Part shown: positions 41,311 through 50,814 of the stretch, in pieces | Layout: each line of letters starts with the position of its first letter | How positions within the stretch are numbered: position 1 is the first letter of the stretch | NCBI GenBank assembly: GCA_946535435.1 | Contig: CAMNDM010000006.1 | Coordinates: 1-64,000, forward strand | Direction of reading: 5' to 3' | Origin: Physcocola sp002396385 | GTDB taxonomy: Bacteria; Bacteroidota; Bacteroidia; Bacteroidales; Paludibacteraceae | Length of the DNA stretch: 64,000 nt | Notes under the pieces: model-generated | Database searches by the model: none | What the model was told of the DNA's origin: nothing | What the model saw: only the letters and a program-made list of their open reading frames with translations | Made by a program: the position numbers and the translations under genes

Positions 41311-42675
41311 ATGAATAAGATTTTTGCTACTACCTCTATTTTAGCCACTATGGCTTTGGGCGTCTTTGCTCAAAGTGTTGTGGATGAAATCGTGTGGGTT
41401 GTCGGAGACGAGGCCATTCTTCTTTCTGATGTGGAGGAACAGCGATTGCGGTCTCAATATGAAAGCTCGGCTCCTATCGGAGACCCTTATTGTACTATTC
41501 CCGAAATGTTGGCCACCCAAAAACTGTTTCTCGACCAGGCTGTTCTTGATAGTATTTCTGCCGACGATAAGCAGGTTCAGCAGCAGGTGGAACAGCGTAT
41601 AGCGTATTTGGAGAGCCAAATAGGAAGCACCGACCGGTTGGAGACCTATTTTGGTAAAAAGATCGATAAAATTAGAGACGAATTGACTGAAATGGTACGT
41701 AACCAGATTATTGTCCAACAAGTCCAAAAGAAGATTGTGGGCGATATAAAGCCAACTCCTGCTGAAGTTCGTCGTTTTTACAACCAAATTCCTAAAGACA
41801 GTCTTCCCGATATTCCTGAGCAGGTTGAAGTGCAAATCATCTCTGTCCAGCCTAAGATACGCCAAGAAGCTATCGATAAGGTGAAAAACAGACTTCATGA
41901 GTTCCAAGACCGTATTGAAAAGGGAGAATCGTCTTTTTCCACTCTAGCGTCGTTGTATTCTGAAGACCTGGCTTCTGCACGCCAGGGGGGCGAATTGGGA
42001 TTTATGGGCAAAGGACAACTCGTGCCTGAATATGCGGAAGTCGCTTTCTCCCTTAAGGACAAAAAACGTGTGTCTAGAATTGTGAAGTCTGATTTCGGAT
42101 ATCATATTATTCAACTTATTGAACGCAAGGACGACAAAGTCAATACCAGGCATATCCTTTTGAAGCCTGTGTCGAATTTGGCTGACCGTGATTCTGCGAA
42201 GCAGGCTGTTGATAGTATAGCTAATGCTATTCGCAAGAACCAGCTGACTTTTGAACAGGCTGTTAAACTCTATTCGACAGACAAGGGAACCAATAATTGC
42301 CAGGGGGTTCTGACAAATCCGCGCACTGGAGATATCCGGTTCCAAACCAGAGAAGTAGCTCCTGAAATAGCTAGTTTGATATCTTCTATGAATATTGGAG
42401 AAATTTCTCGTACCTTTGCAATGAAGAACAATAATGGCGATGAAACTTACTCTATAGTCAAACTGCGTAACCGTATCCCTGCCCATAAGGCGAATATGAC
42501 GGAAGATTTCCAACTTTTAAAGCAGATGTATATTGCTAAAAAGACGGAAGAAAAAACGAATGCATGGATTGTGGAAAAGCAGAAATCGGTTTATGTTCTG
42601 GTTAATGATAAATGGAGAAATTGCAGTTTCCAGTATCCAGGTTGGATTAAAGATAATACAGAAAACAAAAAATGA
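41311..42675 (+). CDS. SurA-like periplasmic chaperone/peptidyl-prolyl isomerase
   Basis: A 454-residue exported protein with a signal peptide ending V-F-A-Q. The N-terminus V-V-D-E-I-V-W-V-V-G-D-E-A-I-L-L-S-D-V matches SurA, and a chaperone region follows. Parvulin 1 (E-Q-V-E-V-Q-I-I-S-V; G-G-E-L-G-F-M-G-K-G-Q-L-V-P; F-G-Y-H-I-I-Q-L-I) and parvulin 2 (N-T-R-H-I-L-L-K-P) come next. SurA escorts outer membrane proteins to BAM. The next gene overlaps by four bases (ATGA), so translation is coupled to the OstA/LptA-like protein. ATG 41311 gives the signal peptide; TTG 41299 is less likely. Confidence 0.9.
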   Translation: MNKIFATTSILATMALGVFAQSVVDEIVWVVGDEAILLSDVEEQRLRSQYESSAPIGDPYCTIPEMLATQKLFLDQAVLDSISADDKQVQQQVEQRIAYLESQIGSTDRLETYFGKKIDKIRDELTEMVRNQIIVQQVQKKIVGDIKPTPAEVRRFYNQIPKDSLPDIPEQVEVQIISVQPKIRQEAIDKVKNRLHEFQDRIEKGESSFSTLASLYSEDLASARQGGELGFMGKGQLVPEYAEVAFSLKDKKRVSRIVKSDFGYHIIQLIERKDDKVNTRHILLKPVSNLADRDSAKQAVDSIANAIRKNQLTFEQAVKLYSTDKGTNNCQGVLTNPRTGDIRFQTREVAPEIASLISSMNIGEISRTFAMKNNNGDETYSIVKLRNRIPAHKANMTEDFQLLKQMYIAKKTEEKTNAWIVEKQKSVYVLVNDKWRNCSFQYPGWIKDNTENKK

Positions 42676-44171
42676 ACAGGTTCTTAGCCGGCATATTATT
42701 CTCTTTTTTCGCTGTCTCTTCTTTCGCTGCCAGTGTGGTGCTTGAAGGTTGCGACAAATTGACTTTCACAAAAGGAACTGTCGATTGCCAAGTTCTTAAG
42801 GGTAATGTCCGTTTCCGTCAAGACAGGGCCGTTATGTTTTGTGACAGCGCTTATTTTTATACCGGGCAGAATTCGTTCGATGCTTTTGGACATGTTCGTG
42901 TCGTGCAGGACTCTACTACGCTTACCGCAAACAAAATGTTCTACGACGGTAATATAAAGCTTATGCGTATTCGAGAAGATATAACCATGACTTCCGGACG
43001 TATGACTTTAAAAACGAACAAACTGGATTTCTTCCGCAATAAGAACTACGCCTATTACGACAACGGTGCAACCATTAATGACCCGTCTTTCCAGTTGGTT
43101 TCGCGTATTGGTTATTATTACCCTGGTTCCAAAAAGGCTATATTTAAGGGTAATGTTGACTTGAATGGTACCGATTACCGTATAACGACCGATACGTTGA
43201 CTTATAATTCCAAGACGTCTGAGGCATGGGTTCTTGGTCCTTCGAAAATTTACAGAGATTCGTTTATAATCAGCTCTAATCAAGCCTATATGAACAATTC
43301 TGTTGGTGAATTCAAATTGTACCGTCGCTCTAAGGTCGATAATGAGAGAAATACAAGGCATGTTGAGGCCGATACCATTCTATATAACAGGGCGAAAGGA
43401 ACGGCCAAACTATATGGAAGAATTGTTATAGACGACCTTAATCAACATATGTCTATGTATGGCGACAGGGGAGAGTTGGCGCAACAACCTTTGTCGAACG
43501 GCTTTTTGACTAAGAATGCCTATATTAAGGAATACTCGACAACCGATACGTTGTTCCTCCGGGCCGATACGCTGACGCTGGAAACAAAACCCGACAGCTC
43601 GCGAATAGTGGAAGGTCGGAACCGGGTAAGGTTTTATCGGAACGATTTTCAGGGAAAGAGCCAGTTGATGCGGTTCTATACAAAAGACTCGGTTGTCTTT
43701 ATGTACGGAAGACCTGTCTTGTGGTCTGATGCAAACCAGATGACTGGCGATACAGTCAAAATGTATATGAAGAACAAACGTCCCGATTTTTTGCGTATTG
43801 TGGGGAACTCGTTAGTGGTTCAGCGTGACGATTCGGTTAACTTCAACCAAATTAAGGGAAACGATTTGGAAGGTTTTTTCAAAGAAAGCAATTTACATAA
43901 GGTTGTTGTTAAGGGTAATGCTATGTCGGTTTACTTCCCGAAAGATAAAAAGGGCGATTTGATAGGCGTTAACCATAATATAGGAAGCCAGATGTCTATC
44001 TTCCTGAACGAGCAACGCAAACTTGATAAAATTCTGCTTGAACCTGGCACTGAAGGTACTATGTATCCGCCGTTCGAGGCTCCTAAAGAGGTCTTGTTTT
44101 TAAAAGGTTTCTCTTGGATGCAGGATATAAGGCCTAAAAGGCCTTCTGAAATATTCACACTTTTCGATTAA
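42672..44171 (+). CDS. OstA/LptA-like outer membrane biogenesis protein
   Basis: A 499-residue protein with signal peptide MNRFLAGILFSFFAVSSFAA. It is made of repeated OstA (LptA/LptD N-terminal) beta-jellyroll segments: V-L-K-G-N-V-R-F-R-Q-D, L-T-A-N-K-M-F-Y-D-G, I-F-K-G-N-V-D-L, Y-R-I-T-T-D-T-L-T-Y and others. No LptD-type barrel follows, so it is more likely an extended LptA-like bridge for LPS or lipid transport than LptD itself. It overlaps the SurA-like gene by four bases, and aroK follows after 15 bases. Confidence 0.85.
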   Translation: MNRFLAGILFSFFAVSSFAASVVLEGCDKLTFTKGTVDCQVLKGNVRFRQDRAVMFCDSAYFYTGQNSFDAFGHVRVVQDSTTLTANKMFYDGNIKLMRIREDITMTSGRMTLKTNKLDFFRNKNYAYYDNGATINDPSFQLVSRIGYYYPGSKKAIFKGNVDLNGTDYRITTDTLTYNSKTSEAWVLGPSKIYRDSFIISSNQAYMNNSVGEFKLYRRSKVDNERNTRHVEADTILYNRAKGTAKLYGRIVIDDLNQHMSMYGDRGELAQQPLSNGFLTKNAYIKEYSTTDTLFLRADTLTLETKPDSSRIVEGRNRVRFYRNDFQGKSQLMRFYTKDSVVFMYGRPVLWSDANQMTGDTVKMYMKNKRPDFLRIVGNSLVVQRDDSVNFNQIKGNDLEGFFKESNLHKVVVKGNAMSVYFPKDKKGDLIGVNHNIGSQMSIFLNEQRKLDKILLEPGTEGTMYPPFEAPKEVLFLKGFSWMQDIRPKRPSEIFTLFD

Positions 44172-44186
44172 TAACGTCTTTGTTGA

Positions 44187-44690
44187 ATGAAGAGAATTTT
44201 TTTGGTCGGTTTTATGGCATGTGGTAAAACCACGACGGGAAGACGAATAGCAAAAAAGTATGGTCTCGAATTTATTGATCTCGATGCCTACATCGAAAAC
44301 CGTTTCCATAAATCCGTCTCTCAAATATTTGCCGACAAGGGAGAAGAGGGCTTCCGCAAAATTGAACACAATATGTTGCAGGAAGTCTCTGGGTTCGAAG
44401 ATGTTGTTATTGCCGCTGGTGGGGGAACGCCCTGCTTCTTTGACAATATGGACATTATGAACGAGGCAGGTGATACTGTTTATTTAAAGGCATCTCCGGA
44501 AAAGCTTTGTGAGTCTCTGACTGTGAATGGTATGGCCAAACGCCCGTTGGTCGCTAACAAAACAAAAGAGGAACTGCTCGATTATGTTAGTTCCACTCTT
44601 TCCGTACGCGAGCCTTTCTACCAAAAGGCAAAGCACACCATGGCTTTCGATGATTTGAGTGACCAGCTCTTTGACCATTTGTTGAATTGA
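44187..44690 (+). CDS. aroK: shikimate kinase
   Basis: A 167-residue kinase phosphorylating shikimate in aromatic amino acid synthesis. Walker A is G-F-M-A-C-G-K-T-T-T-G (residues 8-18), with the shikimate-binding D-L-D near 33 (I-D-L-D-A-Y-I-E), G-E-E-G-F-R-K-I-E near 52, and A-A-G-G-G-T-P near 77. It is unusual only in its place between outer membrane biogenesis genes and guaA, with gaps of 15 and 16 bases that suggest one operon. Confidence 0.95.
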   Translation: MKRIFLVGFMACGKTTTGRRIAKKYGLEFIDLDAYIENRFHKSVSQIFADKGEEGFRKIEHNMLQEVSGFEDVVIAAGGGTPCFFDNMDIMNEAGDTVYLKASPEKLCESLTVNGMAKRPLVANKTKEELLDYVSSTLSVREPFYQKAKHTMAFDDLSDQLFDHLLN

Positions 44691-44706
44691 TTATTAAGAT
44701 AATACA

Positions 44707-46254
44707 ATGCAAAAAATTCTTATCCTCGATTTCGGCTCTCAAACTACACAGTTGATCGGCCGTCGCATCCGCGAACTGGATACCTTTTGCGAGATTGTTC
44801 CTTACAACAAATTTCCGAAGGACGATCCCGATATTATTGGTGTTATTTTAAGTGGTTCGCCTTATAGCGTTTACGACAGTGAAGCGTTTAAAATCAACCT
44901 CGATGAGATTCGTGGTAAGTATCCGATTCTTGGCATTTGCTATGGCGCACAGTTTATGTCTTACACGCTGGGCGGAAAGGTTGAGCCTGCTGGCTCTCGT
45001 GAGTATGGCCGCGCTAACCTTGAATTTATTGAGAAGGATAACAAACTTTTCAAGGATTTTACCCCTAACTCACAGGTTTGGATGAGCCATGGCGATACTA
45101 TTACTGCTATTCCTCAAGGATTCCGCAAAATCGCTTCTACGGCTTCGGTTGAATTTGCTGCCTATCAGAGCGAGACTGAACCAATATGGGGCGTGCAGTT
45201 CCATCCCGAGGTGTTCCACTCTGTTCAGGGTACATTGTTGTTGAAAAACTTTGTGGTTGATATTTGTGGCGGTGTACAAGACTGGAGCCCTGCTTCTTTC
45301 GTAGAAACTACTGTCGCTGAATTGAAGGCTCAGTTAGGTAATGACCGAGTTATTCTTGGCCTTAGCGGTGGTGTTGATTCAAGTGTGGCGGCTGTTCTCT
45401 TGAACAAGGCCATCGGCAAGAATCTGACTTGTATCTTCGTTGATAACGGTTTGCTCCGCAAGAATGAGTTCAAAAATGTGTTGAACGACTACCAGTGTCT
45501 GGGCTTGAACGTTATTGGCGTTGACGCGAGCGAGAAGTTCTATAAGGAACTGGCTGGCGTTGAGGAACCAGAAAAGAAACGTAAGATTATTGGTAAGGGC
45601 TTTGTTGACGTGTTCAATGCCGAGGCTAAGAAGATTACCGATGCAAAGTGGCTGGGGCAGGGTACCATCTACCCAGACCGTATTGAAAGCCTTAATATCA
45701 CAGGTCGTGTTATCAAGAGCCACCACAATGTGGGTGGACTTCCTAAAGATATGAAACTGCAGCTTTGCGAACCGTTGAAGTGGTTGTTCAAAGATGAGGT
45801 TCGCCGTGTCGGCCGTCAGTTGGGTATTCCTGAACACCTTATCGGCCGCCATCCTTTCCCAGGTCCTGGACTTGGCGTCCGCATTCTTGGCGATATTACA
45901 CCTGAAAAGGTGCGTATCCTTCAAGAAGCTGACGATATATTTATCCGTGGCTTACGTGAATGGAAGACGAACGTTGATGGTAAGGAGGTTTCCCTTTACG
46001 ACCAGGTTTGGCAGGCTGGTGTTATCTTGCTCCCTGTCAAGAGTGTTGGCGTTATGGGCGATGAACGTACTTACGAGCGTGCCGTTGCCTTGCGTGCTGT
46101 TACCAGTGCCGATGCTATGACTGCTGACTGGGCCCATCTCCCATACGAGTTCCTGGCTAAGGTCAGCAACGAAATCATCAACAAAGTGAAAGGCGTTAAC
46201 CGCGTTGCTTACGACATCTCGTCTAAGCCACCTGCAACTATCGAGTGGGAATAA
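44707..46254 (+). CDS. guaA: GMP synthase (glutamine-hydrolysing)
   Basis: A 515-residue enzyme that aminates XMP to GMP. The N-terminal class I glutamine amidotransferase has the nucleophile elbow G-I-C-Y-G-A-Q and V-Q-F-H-P-E-V-F. The ATP pyrophosphatase P-loop is G-L-S-G-G-V-D-S-S near residues 218-226. The C-terminal dimerisation domain ends R-V-A-Y-D-I-S-S-K-P-P-A-T-I-E-W-E. It closes the surA-like/ostA-like/aroK/guaA gene run. Confidence 0.98.
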   Translation: MQKILILDFGSQTTQLIGRRIRELDTFCEIVPYNKFPKDDPDIIGVILSGSPYSVYDSEAFKINLDEIRGKYPILGICYGAQFMSYTLGGKVEPAGSREYGRANLEFIEKDNKLFKDFTPNSQVWMSHGDTITAIPQGFRKIASTASVEFAAYQSETEPIWGVQFHPEVFHSVQGTLLLKNFVVDICGGVQDWSPASFVETTVAELKAQLGNDRVILGLSGGVDSSVAAVLLNKAIGKNLTCIFVDNGLLRKNEFKNVLNDYQCLGLNVIGVDASEKFYKELAGVEEPEKKRKIIGKGFVDVFNAEAKKITDAKWLGQGTIYPDRIESLNITGRVIKSHHNVGGLPKDMKLQLCEPLKWLFKDEVRRVGRQLGIPEHLIGRHPFPGPGLGVRILGDITPEKVRILQEADDIFIRGLREWKTNVDGKEVSLYDQVWQAGVILLPVKSVGVMGDERTYERAVALRAVTSADAMTADWAHLPYEFLAKVSNEIINKVKGVNRVAYDISSKPPATIEWE

Positions 46255-46272
46255 TACCTTTTGACTTATACT

Positions 46273-46306
46273 AATCGGCGACGGCTTCCCGGTCGCCGAT
46301 TTTTTT
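46273..46306 (+). terminator. terminator of guaA
   Basis: AATCGGCGAC (46273-46282) and GTCGCCGATT (46292-46301) form a perfect 10-bp stem with a 9-base loop, followed by T7. Confidence 0.9.
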
Positions 46307-46469
46307 GTTTATATGTTTATTGTGTACGCTCGCATAATGCTAAAAAGGTCGCATACGTATACAATCGTGCTTATGACGCAAATAGAGTGATTTAATCTGT
46401 TTATGTGCGGAAAAAGAATTTCTTTTGCCGGTTGCTGTAATAAATTCTGCTTCCGTGTGCAAGTTGGGT

Positions 46470-49400
46470 TCAGTCGTTCTTTGTTCTCGAAACTGTCGGA
46501 CTTACACCAAAATAAGACTTGAATTTCTTGCTGAAATAAGATAAATCTGAGAACCCGACAGAGTAGGCTACGTCGCTAACCGATACGTTGTCGTTACTCT
46601 TTAACTGTCTCATCGCTTCGTTCAAACGGTATTCCCCTAGTATCTGGCCTGGCGATTTGCCTACAACGGTCTTAATGCGACGCAGTAGGGTTGATGTGCT
46701 AACACACATTTCTTCGGCCAGGTCTTCGACCGATAGCCTTGGGTCTGTGTATTTTTGATGTATAAGCTCAATGAACTTATTGAGGAAAGGGTTGTTTTCT
46801 ATGATTTCAGTCTTCTCGACTGCAGAGCCCCGATGGTTCTCATCGTCGGAAATGTCATTGCTCTGCATAATGCTGGCCAATATGTGGTTGCGCATAAGGG
46901 TGCGATGGTTAAACAGACTGCATAGTTTTATAAGCAACTCTTCTTGGCTGAACGGTTTTGTTATGTAGTCAATGGCTCCCTTCGACAAACCTTGCAGTCG
47001 GTCGCTTTCTTCTGTTCGTCCAGAAACAAATAGTAACGGTATGTGTGAGGCGCTTTCGTCTTCCTGAAGGCGTGAACAAAGCTCTATACCGTCCATGACC
47101 GGCATGTCAACATCGCTTAAAATGAGGTCTATTTCGTTCTCTGCAACTATCTCCAGTGCTTCCTGTCCATTGTGTGCCGTTCTGACTTCGCAAATGTCAG
47201 TAAGCAGGTTCTTCATGTTTTCGCAAAGTAGGGGGTCGTCGTCAACCACAAGAATGATGTTGCCGGCTATAACCTCTTCTGCTTTACCTGTTTCTGTTTT
47301 CTCGCTTTTTTCTGCTGTTTCAACAACTTCGCTTACAATTGTGTCTTTCTTTAGGGTTGTCAGTAAGGAGGCCGACATAGGAAGGCTGATGGTTATGCAG
47401 GTCCCTTCTCCCTCTCTACTCTCGGCACTCAATGTTCCGTTGTTGCGCTTTATATAGTTTTTGCAGATGTTAAGCCCTAGGCCAGACCCTTTCTCGTCGC
47501 TTGTGCCGGTGCGGCTTTCCATTTTTGCCTGTTCGTCAGAGTTGATTTTCTCTAGAATTTCTGCTGGCATACCCACGCCAGTGTCCCGTATGGCAATGTG
47601 TACCATCCCCTGGCCTTCCCATGCTTCCAGACTGATGTTCCCGTCGCGGTTGGTATATTTAATGGCATTGCCCAGAATATTGCGGATAACGGTGCTGACC
47701 ATACGGTTGTCGGCGTATGCTTTATGGGTGATGTCCATTTTCTTCGTAAAGCTTATGCCTTTTTCCTTCAGCAGTTCTTCACTCAGTAGGAGTGCATCGT
47801 TAAAAATGTTCTCTATATTGATGTCTTGTGGTTTGCAAACCATATCTCCTTGCTTGGCTTGTGCCCAATTGAGCAGTTTCAGCATTTCGCATTGTACGGC
47901 TTTTGACGATTTCAGCACTTCTTCTATAAGGTTGTGCTTGTCTTTGTTACTCAAGTCTGGCTCTTTCCGGAGCCAGTTCTCTAAGGCTGCCACAATTGCG
48001 AACATAGGGTTGCGTAAATCGTGACCAATGACGGAAATTAGGTCGTCTTTGTCTTTTAGGGCATTTTTTAACTCCATAGTGCGGAGCGTTACTTCTTCGT
48101 TCAGTGCGTTTTTCATTTCAACGAGCCGTCTTACCCTTCTCTTGTAAAGCAGGAAGGCAAGAAGACCTATTGCACATATGGAAAGAGTGATGAACCACCA
48201 GGTTTGCCATAAAGGTGGCAGTATGGTTATGCCGAGCGAAATGTTTTTTACTTCACACTTTTCGTTCGATCGGAATGCTTTTACTTCTAATGTGTATTTG
48301 CCTGTGGGTATGTACGAGAAACGGACTATCCCATCTGGTCCGATATTTTGCCAGTCGTCTTGCAACCCTACCAGGCGGTACTGGCATCGTGCCCTATCGA
48401 CAATGGCGAAGTCTGCAATTTGAACGGAGAATGCGACATCGGTTAAGCCGTAAGGCAATTCAATCTCTGTTTTCTGGGCCAGGTTGGTGCCATTGAGGGG
48501 CGCTTCTGAAACTGCTATCTTTTTGTTTCCGATAGACATTGTGGAGAAGGACAGGTGTCCGATGTTCGTCTCGAGAGACAATTTTTTCGGATTCACGCAT
48601 ATGTAACCAGCGTTTGTTCCAAAGAACAGTTTCCCCTCTGAATCTTTGTAACCAGACCTGTAGTAGAAATAGTTTGTCGCAACTGCCGAAAAGTTGCCTG
48701 GCAGTTTTGTACATATCTTGCCTTTATAATCAAACGAATAGATGCCGCTATCGCCAGCTGCCCAGTATTTTCCGTCGTTGTCTTTTAGTATTGTGCGGAA
48801 CAAGCAGGTTGGTATGAAGTCCAAATTTTCTATTTTCCCGTCGGTCGATATCTTTTTTATACCATCATTCGATGCTGCAAATACATTGCCTTTCCCGTCG
48901 CCTTTCATGTCGAAAACCTGAAGAGGTATGAGCTTTTTCTCGTTATTCGTCTCTTTTGTTACCAGTCTGGCTCCGTTTTTGCCTATCAACCAAAGGGCTG
49001 ACGAAGAGATGACCCAAATGGCCTCCGGGGTGTCGGAATAGGAGAACATAATCCATTTGTTGGCAACGTCTGAAAGAGAGTCGTTTAATAATATCCGGCT
49101 CCATTGTTTATCGTCCTTGCGTTTGCGGTATAGTCCGTCTCCTGCTGAACACGCATACAGGTCGGATCCATTAAGTACATAGATGCCGAAGAAACTGTTG
49201 CAGGGATTGCTTATTCCCTCGAAATTTTCCCTTCTCGCTCTGTTATTTTTCGGGTCGTAGTGGTATACACCTCCGCCCCATGTTGCAGCGTAGCAACTCC
49301 CATCGGGGGTGCGTGTCAGGTTTGAAATGTTGTTGTTGGGTAGGCTGAGCCGTTTTACGAATTTTTTCTTTGGCGAGGTGGAATACAGACCGCCACCGTC

Positions 49401-50534
49401 GACACTGATAATTAGGTTATGCTCGTCGTCTTCGATGAAGGAGGTGCAAACGGCAGGTGGAAAACCGAAGTCTGATGATGTGGAAATGCCAGAGGAGTTG
49501 CTCCTCCGGTAACGCCATATCCCAGAATTCTGTGTGCTGAACCAGATTTCTCCGTTGTGGTCCTCTATGATCGAGTATATTTTGTTCACTTCGTCGGTCG
49601 AGGCATTGTAAGGTATTAGTTTTGTAAATGTAGCGTTTTGTGTTAGCTCTTGGTCGGTGTACCAAAGACCATTGCCGTCGGTTGGTATCCAATATCTGCC
49701 ATTCCGGTCTCTGATGATGTTGGTTATACAGGAGAACGGCGTTTTGATAATGGTCGGATCGCCGATTTTATTTGGACTGTCGTCGAATATCCAAATTTCA
49801 TTCTTTTGCGATGCGATAGCTATCTTGTTGTTTCTTAGTGGGATGATGGTTCTGATGAAACTGCCGGCCTCTCCTTTGGGAGTATAGGTGTAGGCTGGAG
49901 ATCCGTTTGCGTTTTTTACAACGACCGAATCGATTGAACCGATCCAATAGCGGCCTTTTGTATCAATATAGAGCGAACGGACATACATATTCTTCGTGAT
50001 TTTGAACAAGATGTTGTCGCTAGAGTAACTTTTTGTTCCTTTGTCGTAGGTGTATGCTCCTGCATTTGTAACCAAATACTGTTCTCCTTTTGAAGAGTAA
50101 GTTATTCCTAGTGATTCCTTGTAGAAGGTTTCGTCAAACTCTTTTGGCATTAGGTTGGCGAACACATCTTTATCTGGATTGTATTCGACCAGCAATCCGT
50201 TGTAGCCTCCTGCTGTGATGTTGCCGTTTGGCAGGCGGTGAACGAAAATAAAATCTTCTCGGGCTAATTCAGGATAATCGTTTTTCCGGTGGTGGATAAA
50301 CTTTTTGCCGTCGAATTGCTCCAGCCCAAAATCGGTGGAAGCCCAAATAAAGCCATTCTTGTCTGTTGTTAGGGAAAAAACCCGATTGGAGATAAGGCCG
50401 TCGTTTGCCGTATAATGGTCGAATATGCCATATTCTTCCGATGAAAAAGAAGCACAGGCTAAGCATAAAAACAGCAATAAGACTGCTGTCTTTTTTTTGA
50501 TAAGCGTGTATTTTAAGTTTGCGAAAAAAATCAT
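46470..50534 (-). CDS. hybrid two-component system regulator (sensor kinase, receiver and AraC-type output in one protein)
   Basis: A 1354-residue hybrid two-component sensor/regulator. After an N-terminal signal anchor (K-K-K-T-A-V-L-L-L-F-L-C-L) comes a periplasmic beta-propeller with repeats such as D-K-N-G-F-I-W-A-S-T and D-R-N-G-R-Y-W-I-P-T. A Y_Y_Y domain (G-K-Y-T-L-E-V-K-A) and a membrane helix near residue 785 follow. The kinase has I-G-H-D-L-R-N-P-M (His near 837), N-A-I-K-Y-T-N near 955 and G-S-G-L-G-L near 1018. The receiver (V-D-D-D near 1095; phospho-Asp in L-S-D-V-D-M-P near 1140) precedes an AraC helix-turn-helix (from about 1266). Such proteins sense oligosaccharides and switch on nearby polysaccharide-use genes; the adjacent glycosidase is the likely target. 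ATG 50534 is favoured over 50585. Confidence 0.93.
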   Translation of the reverse strand: MIFFANLKYTLIKKKTAVLLLFLCLACASFSSEEYGIFDHYTANDGLISNRVFSLTTDKNGFIWASTDFGLEQFDGKKFIHHRKNDYPELAREDFIFVHRLPNGNITAGGYNGLLVEYNPDKDVFANLMPKEFDETFYKESLGITYSSKGEQYLVTNAGAYTYDKGTKSYSSDNILFKITKNMYVRSLYIDTKGRYWIGSIDSVVVKNANGSPAYTYTPKGEAGSFIRTIIPLRNNKIAIASQKNEIWIFDDSPNKIGDPTIIKTPFSCITNIIRDRNGRYWIPTDGNGLWYTDQELTQNATFTKLIPYNASTDEVNKIYSIIEDHNGEIWFSTQNSGIWRYRRSNSSGISTSSDFGFPPAVCTSFIEDDEHNLIISVDGGGLYSTSPKKKFVKRLSLPNNNISNLTRTPDGSCYAATWGGGVYHYDPKNNRARRENFEGISNPCNSFFGIYVLNGSDLYACSAGDGLYRKRKDDKQWSRILLNDSLSDVANKWIMFSYSDTPEAIWVISSSALWLIGKNGARLVTKETNNEKKLIPLQVFDMKGDGKGNVFAASNDGIKKISTDGKIENLDFIPTCLFRTILKDNDGKYWAAGDSGIYSFDYKGKICTKLPGNFSAVATNYFYYRSGYKDSEGKLFFGTNAGYICVNPKKLSLETNIGHLSFSTMSIGNKKIAVSEAPLNGTNLAQKTEIELPYGLTDVAFSVQIADFAIVDRARCQYRLVGLQDDWQNIGPDGIVRFSYIPTGKYTLEVKAFRSNEKCEVKNISLGITILPPLWQTWWFITLSICAIGLLAFLLYKRRVRRLVEMKNALNEEVTLRTMELKNALKDKDDLISVIGHDLRNPMFAIVAALENWLRKEPDLSNKDKHNLIEEVLKSSKAVQCEMLKLLNWAQAKQGDMVCKPQDINIENIFNDALLLSEELLKEKGISFTKKMDITHKAYADNRMVSTVIRNILGNAIKYTNRDGNISLEAWEGQGMVHIAIRDTGVGMPAEILEKINSDEQAKMESRTGTSDEKGSGLGLNICKNYIKRNNGTLSAESREGEGTCITISLPMSASLLTTLKKDTIVSEVVETAEKSEKTETGKAEEVIAGNIILVVDDDPLLCENMKNLLTDICEVRTAHNGQEALEIVAENEIDLILSDVDMPVMDGIELCSRLQEDESASHIPLLFVSGRTEESDRLQGLSKGAIDYITKPFSQEELLIKLCSLFNHRTLMRNHILASIMQSNDISDDENHRGSAVEKTEIIENNPFLNKFIELIHQKYTDPRLSVEDLAEEMCVSTSTLLRRIKTVVGKSPGQILGEYRLNEAMRQLKSNDNVSVSDVAYSVGFSDLSYFSKKFKSYFGVSPTVSRTKND

Positions 50535-50751
50535 TTTCTCATGGTACCGTTTGTTGTGATGAGGGCAGTGTCCGCATTTAATCACAAGTTACAAAAAAGT
50601 AAGTGTAATAAAGTTATCAATTATTTATCTTGTTTTCAATACATGAATGGCGAAAAAAAAAGAATTGTTCTGCAATTGGGTGTGAAGACTCTTTATTGAT
50701 GAGTGAAATTTAATGAGGTGCCGCTGGCTATGTAGAGCCTTTTGCCGCCTA

Positions 50752-50792
50752 TAAAAAAAGTTGGCGTAACACATTTCGTGATACGCCAACTT
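50752..50792 (-). terminator. terminator of the multidomain glycosidase gene
   Basis: AAGTTGGCGTA (50758-50768) and TACGCCAACTT (50782-50792) form an 11-bp stem, with A7 on the left giving the U-tail on the minus strand. The regulator gene therefore needs its own promoter. Confidence 0.82.
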
Positions 50793-50814
50793 CTGTCCTC
50801 TGGGAAATGTAGTC

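Noticed and set aside
46307..46469. Possible RNA gene between guaA and the hybrid regulator
   Set aside because: I found no tRNA fold, hairpin with T-run or promoter box in this stretch; it appears to be a plain 3' intergenic region.
50535..50751. Possible promoter or small gene before the hybrid regulator
   Set aside because: No TAnnTTTG box on the minus strand and no supported frame; the regulator's promoter must be of a form I cannot recognise.
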